Made by a program: the position numbers and the translations under genes. A DNA stretch of 64,000 nucleotides from Streptomyces sp. NRRL F-6492 (GTDB lineage: Bacteria > Actinomycetota > Actinomycetes > Streptomycetales > Streptomycetaceae): assembly GCF_001280125.1 (NCBI RefSeq), contig NZ_LGEG01000171.1, forward strand, positions 16,203 to 80,202, read 5' to 3'. The first letter of the stretch is position 1. The number at the start of each line of letters is the position of its first letter. Positions 25,984 to 36,300 of the stretch are shown here, in pieces. The notes under the pieces were generated by a model. It had not been told where the DNA came from, did no database searches, and saw only the letters and a program-made list of their open reading frames with translations.

Positions 25984-26773
25984 CCGGGGCGGTGACGCTT
26001 CACAACGCGGTTACCCCGTGAGCCGAGATCACTCCCCGGAAGTGTGTGACTACGGAGGGGAGTGTGTCGAGGACTTGTGAGGAGCGTCAACCTCCTACGC
26101 CGGATGTCCCCCTCAGGAGTTGCCTCGGGTCTCCCGCGGCCGGAGCGGGGGACGGGCGGCGGTCGCGCGCGAAGTGGCCGACACCTTCCGGTCCGGCGGG
26201 TTCCGGACTGTCGTCAACCGGCCGTCCGGAGCGCGTCGCGATGGCCGGAGGGACCACTTTTTCCGGCTGGAGGTTGCCTCTCGGGTGGGGCGCATGCCCG
26301 GCGCATGGGAGCGCGCCGCGCTCCCGAAGGGCGTACCGGGGAACCGGAGGGTGCGTCGGGCGGCCAGCCGGAATGGTGTGGGTGATAAGAGGTCAAGTGG
26401 CGATGAAATGGACTTCGCATGGCTGGATATCCGATCGGGAGCGGCTATTGGCATATGACTCTCGCCCTTCCCGAGCTTTCCACTTGATGAATTACCCGGA
26501 AGTAACATCGCGGCTCGCATCCTTGGCCGAGGAGGATCCTTTAATGTGACCGGAGTGAGTTCGGTTTTAGGGGGAAGTCTTGGCCGGGGGTGCTCGTATC
26601 CCCGATCCGGAGCGGAGCGGATCGCCCGCCTCCGCGGTCGTGCCGGGCTCCCCTCGAAGGAGCGGCGTACGCGTCGCGCCGGATCGGGTAAATCCCGCTC
26701 CGGTCGCCCGGTGGAGCCGGGTGGACCGCACGTGAAAAAAGACTGGAACAAGATATCGAGAACGGGTGGGAAC
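25984..26773. other. Long leader / regulatory region upstream of the NRPS locus
   Basis: About 790 bases without a recognisable gene. GTGACGCTTCAC (25992-26003) is a small perfect palindrome just before the SsgA-like gene. From about 26400 to 26580 the composition becomes much more AT-rich than the surroundings. A 49-codon frame from ATG 26403 to TGA 26549 (begins MKWTSHGWISDRERLL, ends AEEDPLM) has an AAGAGG upstream but un-Streptomyces-like codons (ATA, TTA), so it may be leader rather than gene. An Arg-rich frame at 26120-26458 is not supported. The region probably contains the mbtH promoter; no site could be placed. Confidence 0.35.
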
Positions 26774-26992
26774 GTGAGCAATCCCTTCGATGACGAGTCG
26801 GGTCGCTTCGTCGTGCTGGTGAACCGCGAAGCCCAGTACTCCCTCTGGCCCGCGCACCTCGACGTCCCCGGCGGCTGGGACCGCGAGGGCGTCGAGGGGT
26901 CGCGCCAGGAGTGTCTGGAGCGGATCGAGAGCGTCTGGACCGACATGCGCCCCGCCGGCCTGGTGGCGGCGATGGAGGCCGAAGCGCGTTGA
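26774..26992 (+). CDS. mbtH: MbtH-like NRPS accessory protein
   Basis: 72 residues, GTG 26774 after GGGTGGGAAC. MbtH-like proteins bind NRPS adenylation domains and are often needed for their solubility and activity. All hallmark residues are present: NPFDDE at the start, QYSLWPAHLDVPGGWD (conserved S-x-WP and VP-x-GW), CLERIESVW and TDMRPAGL. It is the first gene of the NRPS locus and presumably serves the six A domains downstream. A terminator-like hairpin separates it from NRPS-1, so the two may be expressed from separate promoters or by read-through. Confidence 0.95.
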   Translation: MSNPFDDESGRFVVLVNREAQYSLWPAHLDVPGGWDREGVEGSRQECLERIESVWTDMRPAGLVAAMEAEAR

Positions 26993-27001
26993 CGGGCCGA
27001 A

Positions 27002-27049
27002 GGGCCATCGGGAGGCGCCGCGCAGGTCAGGCGGCCCTCCCGATGGCCC
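27002..27049 (+). terminator. Hairpin between mbtH and NRPS-1
   Basis: GGGCCATCGGGAGG and its exact complement (27036-27049) form a 14-bp stem with a 20-base loop, 10 bases after the mbtH stop. No T-run follows. It could terminate or attenuate transcription into the NRPS genes. Confidence 0.7.
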
Positions 27050-27073
27050 GGGTGTCAACTTCGTTCGCGTAAT

Positions 27074-27087
27074 GAGCAGTTCTGCTC
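27074..27087. promoter_or_regulatory. Operator-like palindrome in the AT-rich region before NRPS-1
   Basis: GAGCAG-TT-CTGCTC, a perfect 6-2-6 inverted repeat, is followed by AAAAATAATC, which could serve as a -10 element (AATAAT or TAATCT). About 310 bases remain to the NRPS-1 ATG at 27396; that stretch is GC-rich and shows no gene. A regulator binding here would control the synthetase genes independently of mbtH. Confidence 0.4.
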
Positions 27088-27395
27088 AAAAATAATCTCC
27101 TGTCGGTCATGTGCGGTCGACAGGTGTCAGTGGCGCCCTGCAAGCCCCTCCAGAAGCCGGCGGCGGGGCGCCTCGCGACCTCCCTCTCCTCCTGTGCGGA
27201 CCGTGCGGACCACGCCGCCCGCACGGGGCGGGCGCGTTCCCGCGCGAGAACTCCACAGCACCCGCGGCGAAAGCCGCGCGGTGTCTCCCCCTGTGTGTCG
27301 CCCCACGGGAAAGGGCCTTCCCCGATCCCGTCGCGCCGAATGCCCGCCCTCCGCTCGACCGTCCCCTGTGAAACCTCACCGAAGGTGTCGTCGGC

Positions 27396-30300
27396 ATGCC
27401 TGAATACCCCTCCTTTCCGTCGGAAGAATCCGCCCCCGAATACCTCGAACTGACTACGGCCCAGCAGGGTGTGTGGTACGGGCAACTGGTCGATCCGGGC
27501 AGCCCGAAATACAACATCGGGGAATGCCTGGAGATTCGCGGGGGGCTCGACGAGAGATTATTCGCCGCTGCTCTCAACCGGGCGGCCCACCTCTGCGACA
27601 GCCTCAACGTCACGTTCGTCACCGACGACGGGTCCGTCCGGCAGCGCGTCGTCCGCCCGGCGGCCGAAACCGACCGGCTGCACCGGGTCGACCTCACGGG
27701 AGCCGACGACCCCGTCGCGGCGGCGGAACGGTACATGGCCGACGACATGGCCGCCGTCGACCACCTCGAAGCGCCGTCCCACCACTTCGCCCTGCTGCGG
27801 CTCGGCCCGCGCCTCCACCACTGGTACGTCCGCTACCACCACGTCGCCGTCGACGGCCTCGGCGGAGCGCTCTTCGCCCGCACCGTGGCCGACTTCTACG
27901 CGCGTGCGGCGCGCGGCGAGGACCTCGCGGAGCTGGAGCCGCCCACCGGCCCCCTGCGCGCCCTCGTGGCCGACGAGGCCGCCTACCGCGCCTCCGACCG
28001 GCTGGAGGCGGACCGCGCCTACTGGACCGGAAGGTTCGCCGACCGGGACGCGGACGGCCCCGGCCCCGAGGGCGGCGACACGGGCGGGAGTCCCCTCCTC
28101 AGGAGGCGCACGGACCGGCCGGGGGACGGGAACCCGCCCGCGACCGCCGGTCGGCCGGGAAGCGACGGCCCGCCCGGACCCGTCGACCGGTCCGCGCCCG
28201 CCGACCTGCCCGCTCCCGCCGACCGTTCCGAGCCCGTCGCCGACCTGCACACGGGCGAGACCCTCCCCCCGTCCGTGTTCGACGGCCTCCGGCGCCTCGC
28301 GGCCGGCAACCGCACCACCTGGAGCGCCGTCCTCGTCGCGGCCGTCGCCGCCTACACGGCACGGGTCACCGGACGCCGGGAGGTCTGCGTGGGCCTCGCC
28401 TCCCACGGCCGCCACGGCGCCCTCCGGCACGTGGTCGGCATGACCTCCACCGTCCTGCCCCTGAGACTGGCCGTCGACCCCGGCACGACGGTCGGGGACC
28501 TCGTCCGGAGCGTCGCCGCCGAGATGCGCGGAGCCCTGCGCCACCGCCGCTTCTCGCGCGAACAGCTCGCCCGCGAACTGAACCTGACCGACGGGGCGGC
28601 CCGCCTGACCGACCTCGTCGTGAACGTCATGGGGTACGACTACGACCTCGACTTCGGCGGCAGCCCCGCCACCTCCCGCCTGCTGTCCATCGGCCCCGTC
28701 GACGACGTGTCCCTGTTCGTCTCCGAACGGGCCGAGGGCACCGGCCCGCTCATCGGCTTCGACACCAACCCGGAGCTCTACCACCCCGACGACGTCCGAC
28801 TGCACCAGCAGGCCGTCGTCGGCTTCCTCGCCGCGCTCGCCGGCGCGGACTCCGACATGCCCGTGCGCGACCTCCCGCTGCTCGACGCGGAGGCCGCCGG
28901 GACGCTCCTCGACCACGGGCGCGGCGCGGCGCTGCCGGCCGGGACCACGGCCACGAGCCTGCCCGAGGCGTTCGCCGCACGCGTCCGCACGGCTCCCGAC
29001 GCCCCCGCCGTCGTGGACGGCGCCACCACCCTCTCCTACGGGGAACTGGCTGAACGGGCCACGGCCCTGGCCCGCGCCCTCACCGGCTGGGACCTCCGCG
29101 CCGAGGACGGGGTCGGCGTCCTCGCCGGCCGTTCGGCCGCCGTCGTGACCGCCTCCCTCGGCGCGGTGCGGGCGGGGACCGCCTACGTGCCGATGGACGC
29201 CGACTGGCCGGCCGAACGCCTCGACCGCGTCGCCGGGACCGCCCGGGTCCGGGCCCTGGTCGTCGACGAGGAGGCCGCCGGACGCGACTGGGTGAAGGTG
29301 GCCGCCACCCGGCTGCCCGTCCTCGTGGTCGACGGCACGGGCACCGTCCTCCGGGGCGGCCCGGACCGGCCCGGCCCGCTGCCGGGCCCCGTCCGCGGCG
29401 ACCGGCTCGCCTACGTCATGTTCACCTCCGGCTCCACCGGCCTGCCCAAGGGCGTCGGCGTCCACCACGCCGACATCCTGGCCCTGGCCGCCGACTCCGC
29501 CTGGACCGGCGGCGCCTGCGACGCGGTCCTCATGCACTCGGCGTACGTCTTCGACGCGTCCACGTTCGAGATCTGGGTGCCGCTCCTCAACGGCGGCCGG
29601 GTCGTCGTCGCCCCCGCCGGACTCCTGGACGCGCGCGGGCTCAAGGAGACGACCGCCCGCGACGGCGTCACCGCCGTCTTCCTGACCACGGCGCTCTGCA
29701 ACGTCGTCGCCGAGACCGACCCGACGGCCTTCGACGGCCTGCGCCTGGTCGCCGCGGGCGGCGAGGCCGCCGCCCCCGACCTGATGGGACGCATGGCCGC
29801 GGCGGCGCCCGGAACCCGCGTCCTCCACGTCTACGGACCCACCGAGACCACCACGTTCGCCTCCCGCCACCGGGTCCCGGCCGGCGCCCCCGGCGTCCCG
29901 CCCATCGGCCGGGCCCTCGACGGAACGCGCCTGTACGTGCTCGACGACTCCCTCCGCCCCGTGCCGCCCGGCGTCGTGGGCGAGCTGTACGTGAGCGGCG
30001 CCGGCGTCGCCCGCGGCTACCTGGGCCGGCCCGGCCTCACGGCCACCCGGTTCGTCCCCGACCCGTACGACGCGGACGGCGGCCGGATGTACCGCACCGG
30101 CGACCTGGCCCGCTGGACGGCGCACGGGGACGTCGAGTACGCGGGGCGGACCGACGGACAGATCAAGCTCCGCGGGTTCCGGATCGAACCGGCCGAGATC
30201 GAGAACGCCCTGCTCGCCCGCCCCGGCGTCCGCCACGCGTGCGTCCTGGTCCGCGAGGACGCGCCGGGCGACCGCCGGCTCGTCGCCTACGTCGTACCGG

Positions 30301-33300
30301 CCCCCGGACCACAGCGGCCGGACGGCCCGGAACTCGCCCACGCCCTCGCCCGCGTCCTGCCCGCGTACATGGTGCCCGCCGCGTTCGTCCTCCTCGACGC
30401 GCTGCCCCTGAACGCCAACGGCAAGGTCGACCGGCGGGCCCTGCCCGCGCCCCAGGCCCCCGCCGTCCGGGGGACCGCCCCGCGCACCCCGCAGGAGGAG
30501 GTGCTCGCGGGCCTGTTCGCCGACGTCCTCGGCGTGCCCGCCGTGGGCGTCGACGACAACTTCTTCTCCCTGGGCGGCCACTCCCTGCTCGCCACCCGGC
30601 TCGTCGCACGGGTGCGGGCCGCGACGGGCGCCGACACCGAACTGCGCCACCTCTTCGAGCACCCCACCGTGGCCGCCCTCGCCGCCACCCTCGGAACGAC
30701 CGGGGAGGCCCGGCCCGCCCTCGTCCCCACGGACCGGCCCGACCCGCTCCCGCCGTCCTTCGCACAGCAGCGGCTGTGGTTCCTCAACCGCGCCGAGGAC
30801 GCGGGGGACACCTACAACGTGCCGCTCGTCCTCGACCTCGAAGGACCCCTGGACACCGGGGCGCTGCGCGGCGCCCTCGCCGACGTGGTCGCCCGGCACG
30901 AGAGCCTGCGGACCGTGCTCGCCGAGCACGACGGCACCGCCCGCCAGGTCGTGACCGACGCCCGGACCGCCGCCTCCCTCGTCCCCCTCGCCGTCGAGAC
31001 GCCCCCGGCGGACGAACCGGCCGGCGACTGGGCCGAACGGGCGGTGCGCCGACTGACCTCGGCGCCCTTCGACCTCACCACCGACCTCCCCGTACGCGCC
31101 CGGCTGCTCGCGACCGGCCCCGACCGGCACGTCCTGGTGCTCGTGCTCCACCACGTCGCCGCCGACGGCTGGTCGCTGGCCCCGCTCTGCCGGGACCTCG
31201 GCGCCGCCTACCGCGCCCGCACCACCGGCACCGCGCCCGACTGGCCGGAACTGCGCGTCCAGTACGCCGACTACACCCTCTGGCAGCGGCAACTGCTCGG
31301 CGACGACGGCGACCCCGGGAGCCCGGTGGCGCGCCGCCTCGACTTCTGGCGCGACGCCCTGCGCGGCGCCCCCGACCTCCTCGAACTGCCCCTGGACCGG
31401 CCCCGCCCGACGGTCCCGGACCACCGGGGCGACGCGGTGCCGTTCGACCTGCCCGCCGACGCCTACGCGCGGCTCGGCGCCCTCGCCCGCGACGCGGGCT
31501 GCACCCCCTTCATGGTCCTCCAGGCGGCGCTCGCCGTGACGCTCCGCGCGCACGGCGCGGGCACCGACATCCCCCTGGGCACCGCGGTGGCCGGACGGAC
31601 CGACGAGGCCCTGGACGAACTGGTGGGCTTCTTCGTCAACACCGTCGTGCTGCGCACCGACCTCTCGGGGAACCCGACCTTCCGCGAACTGCTGCGCCGG
31701 GTCGCCGCGTTCGACCTCGCGGCCTTCGACCGGGCCGACCTGCCGTTCGAGCGGCTGGTCGAGGAGCTCAACCCGGACCGGTCCGGCGGCCACCACCCGC
31801 TCTTCCAGACCATGCTGGTCCTCCAGAACCAGCGGGGGGCCGAACTCGACCTGCCCGGCGTCACCGTACGGGACCGGTCCCGACACACCGGCATCAGCAA
31901 GTTCGACCTGACCTTCTCCCTCGTGGAGGTCCCGGAGACCCCCGGGACCGTCCGGCTCGGCGGCCACCTCGAATACGCCACGGACCTCTTCGAGGACGCC
32001 ACCGCCCGCGCGCTCGCCGACCGGTTCGCCCGCGTCCTCGCCCACGCCGTGGCCGAACCCGACCGCGCCGTCGACGACTTCGACCCGCTCACCCCGGACG
32101 AGCGCGCGGACCTCCTGGAGCGGGGACGCGGCGAACGCCGCCCGCTGCCGGCCCTCACCGTGCCCGAGGCCGTGGGGGAGTGGGCCGCCCGCACCCCGGA
32201 CGCGCCCGCCGTGCGCGACCCGCGCACCACCCTCACGTACGCCGCCCTGCACGCGCGGGCCGACGCCCTCGCCCGCGTGCTGCGCGAGCGCGGCGCCCGC
32301 CGCGGCACCCTGGTGGCGCTCGCGGTCCCGGCGTCGGCCGACACCGTCGTCGCCATGCTGGCCGTGCTGCGGGCCGGAGCCGCCTACGTGCCCGTCGACC
32401 CCGAGTACCCCCCCGCCCGCATCCGCCAGATCCTGGACGACGCGCGCCCCGTACTGCTCCTCACCGGGACGGACGTCCCCGCCGGCATACCGACGGGCGG
32501 CATACCCCGGCTCTCCCTCGACGACCCGTCCGTACGGGCCGAGGACCCGTCCGTACGGGCCGAGGACCCGTCCGTACGGGCCGAGGACCCGTCCGTACGG
32601 GCCGCCGCCCCGCCGCCCGGCGCCACGGAACCCGCCGCCCTCCACCCGGCGGACGCCGCCTACGTCATCCACACCTCCGGATCGACCGGCCGCCCCAAGG
32701 GCGTCGTCGTCCCCCACGCGGCCCTCGCCAACCACATGGCCTGGATGGCCCGCCACCTGGACCTCACCCCGGACGACCGGGTCCTCGCCCGCACCTCCAC
32801 CAGCTTCGACGCCTCCGTCTGGGAGCTGTGGCTGCCGCTCGCGCACGGCGCCGAGGTCTGCGTGGCACCCCCCGGCGCCAACCGCGAACCGCGCGAACTC
32901 CTCTCCTGGATGCGCCGCTTCGACGTCACCGTGGCCCAGTTCGTCCCCTCCCACCTCGAACTCGTCCTCGCCGAGGAGACCGGGGCGCCGCCACCCGCCC
33001 TGCGGGCCGTCCTGTGCGGCGGCGAACCCCTCCCGCGCGCCCTCGCCGACGCCGTCGCCGCCCGCTGGCACGCCGAGCCGCACAACCTGTACGGGCCGAC
33101 CGAGGCGACCATCGACGCCACCGCGCACCGGGTGGACCCGGCGGAGCCCGTCCGCGCGACGCCCGGCGGATCCGTGCCCATCGGGCGGCCCGTCGACGGG
33201 ATGCGCGCCTACGTCCTCGACGAGCGGCTGCGCCCCGTGCCCCGGGGCGTCACCGGAGAGCTGTACCTGTCGGGCCCCAACCTCGCCCGCGGCTACCTCG

Positions 33301-36300
33301 ACCGCCCGGGACTCACCGCCGCCGGTTTCGTGGCCGACCCGTTCGACGCCTCCGGCGCCCGCATGTACCGGACCGGCGACCTGGTCCGCTGGAACCACGA
33401 CGGACTCCTCGACCACGTGGCCCGCGCCGACGACCAGACCAAGCTCCGCGGCTTCCGCGTCGAACCGGGCGAGGTGGCCGCGACTCTCCTCGGCCTGCCC
33501 GGCGTCACGGCCGCCTGCGCGGTGGTCCGCGAGGACGCCCCGGGGCGGCGCCGGCTCGTCGCCTACGCCGTCACCGCCGACCCGGCGCCGGGAGCCACCG
33601 CCCTGCGCGACGCGCTCGCCGGGACGCTGCCCCACCACCTGGTGCCCGAGGCGGTCGTCGTCCTCGACGCGCTGCCGCTGCTGCCCAACGGCAAGGTGGA
33701 CCGCGCCGCCCTGCCCGCGCCCGGCGAGGACCCGGCGCGGACGGCCACCGGCCCGCGCACCCTCCGCGAGGACCTGATCGCGGGGATCTTCGCCGACGTC
33801 CTGGAACGCCCGGCGGTCGGACCGCACGACGGCTTCTTCGACATCGGCGGACACTCCCTCCTCGCGATGCGCGTCGTCAGCCGGATCCGCTCCGTGCTCG
33901 GCGCCGACCTCGCCGTACGGACCCTCTTCGAGCATCCGACGGCCGCCGCCCTCGCCCGGGCCCTGGACCCCACGGGACCGGCCCGGCCCGCGGTGACCGC
34001 CGTCCCGCTGCGCCCCGACCCCCTGCCGCTGTCCTTCGCGCAGAGCCGGCTGTGGTTCCTCAACCGCTTCGAGGGACCCAGCTCCACCTACAACGTCCCC
34101 CTCGTCCTGGAACTGCGCGGCACCCTGGACGCCGACGCCCTGCGCGCCGCCCTGGCCGACGTCGTGGAGCGCCACGAGTCGCTGCGCACGGTCTTCCCCG
34201 AGCGGGACGGGGTGCCCCACCAGACGGTGCTGCCCGCCGCGACCGCCGCGCCCCGGCCGCCCGTCGAGAGCACGGCCCCCGCGGACCTGGAGGCCGCCGT
34301 CCTCGCCGCCGTCCGCGAACCGTTCGACGTGCTCACCGACCCGCCGCTGCGCGCCCGGCTGCTGCGCGCCGCCCCCGAACACCACGTCCTGGTCCTGGTC
34401 CTCCACCACATCGCGGGCGACGGCTGGTCCCTGGGGCCGCTGACCCGGGACCTGGGCGACGCCTACCGGGCCCGGCTCGCTGGCCGGACGCCCGAACCCG
34501 CGACCGGCACCCCGCTCCAGTACGCCGACTACGCCCTCTGGCAGCACGGCCTCCTCCAGGAGGACGGCGACGTCCTCGAACGGCAGCTCGACCACTGGCG
34601 GGGCGCGCTCGCGGACCTTCCCGAACTGGTCGAACTGCCTCTCGACCGGCCCCGCCCCGCCGTCGCGGACCCCCGGGGGGCCGTGGTCGCCTTCGACGTG
34701 CCGCCCGCCCTGCACGCCGACCTCCTCGACCTGGCCCGCGCCTCCGGCAGCACCCTCTTCATGGTGCTCCGGGCGGCCGTGGCCGCACTGCTGCGCCGGC
34801 ACGGCGCGGGCGACGACATCCCGATCGGCTCACCGGTCGCCGGCCGCACCGACGAGGCCCTGGAGGACCTGGTCGGCTTCTTCGTCAACACGCTCGTCCT
34901 GCGCACCGACCTGTCCGGCGACCCGACCTTCCGCGAACTGCTCGGACGCGTCAGGGAGTTCGACCTCGCGGCCTACGCCCACCAGGACGTCCCCTTCGAA
35001 CGGCTCGTCGAGAGCCTCAACCCCGTCCGCGCCCGCGACCACCACCCGCTCTTCCAGACCATGCTGGTCCTGCAGAACCAGCGGCCCGTCCGCCCCGACC
35101 TGCCCGGCCTCACCGTCGAACACCGCCTCGTCCACAACGGACTGAGCAAGTTCGACCTCACCTTCGCCTTCGGCGAGGACGAGGAGGGCGGCGGCCTGTC
35201 CGCGGGCATCGAGTACGCCACCGCGCTGTTCGACCGCGCCACCGTCGAGGCGCTCGCGGCCCGGCTCGTCCGGCTGCTCGCCCAGGTGGTCGCCGCACCG
35301 GACCGGCGCCTGTCCGGACACGACCCGCTCACCCCGGAGGAGCGCCTCCGCGTCACCCGCTGGAGCACCGGCCGCGCCCTCCCCGCCGGAGCCGGATCCG
35401 ACGCCGTGCCCGAAGGCGGCCACGAGACCGCCGACGCCACGCTGCCCGCGCTCTTCGCGCGGTGGGTGCGCCGCACCCCCGGCGCGCCGGCCGTCACGGA
35501 CGGCGCCACCGTCCTCTCCTACGCCGAACTCGACCGGATCTCCGCCGGTCTGGCCGCCGCCCTCGCCGGCCTCGGCATCGGACCCGAGGACTCCGTCGGC
35601 GTGCTCCTGGGCCGGTCGCCCGCCGTGGTCGCGGTCTCCCTCGGCACCGTCCGCGCGGCCGCCGCCTACGTGCCGCTGGACGCCCGCTGGCCCGCCGAAC
35701 GGCTCGACCGGGTCGCCGCCGTGGCGCAGCCCCGGGTCCTGGTCGTCGACGAGGAGAACGCCGCCTCCGCCTGGGTGACCGCACGCGCCGACGGCCTGCC
35801 GGTCCTCGTCGTGGACCGGCTCGGACGGGTGCTGCGCGGCGCGCCGGACCGGCCCGGCACCCCGGCGCCCGTACCCGCCCCGGACGCCCTCGCCTACACC
35901 ATGTTCACCTCCGGCTCCACCGGCCTGCCCAAGGGCGTCGGCGTCGGCCACGCGGACGTCGTCGCCCTCGCGCACGACGCGGCCTGGGCGGACGGCGCCG
36001 CCGACGCCGTCCTGATGCACTCCGCGTACGTCTTCGACGCCTCCACCTTCGAGATCTGGACCCCCCTCCTCAACGGCGGCCGGGTCGTCGTGGCGCCGGA
36101 AGGACTCCTGGAGGCCCGGACCCTCGACGCCGCCGTCCACGAACACGGGGTGACGGCCGTCTTCCTGACGACCGCCCTGTTCAACGTCATGGCCGAGACC
36201 GACCCCGGAGTCTTCGCCGGACTCCGGACGGTCTGCGCGGGCGGCGAACTCGCCTCCCCCGACGCCATGCAGCGGGTCGCCTCGCTCGCCCCGGACACCC

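Noticed and set aside
26120..26458. Arg-rich 112-codon frame upstream of mbtH
   Set aside because: TTG start without a ribosome binding site, no family resemblance, and coding-like bias fades in its second half.
25984..26773. Iron-box (DmdR/IdeR) site that would mark the NRPS as a siderophore cluster
   Set aside because: No TTAGGTTAGGCT-like sequence was seen, no hydroxylase, transport or siderophore-uptake genes lie nearby, and the reductase ending argues for a peptide aldehyde instead.
32523..32604. Possible CRISPR-like array
   Set aside because: The units are contiguous tandem repeats without spacers and lie in frame inside an adenylation domain.
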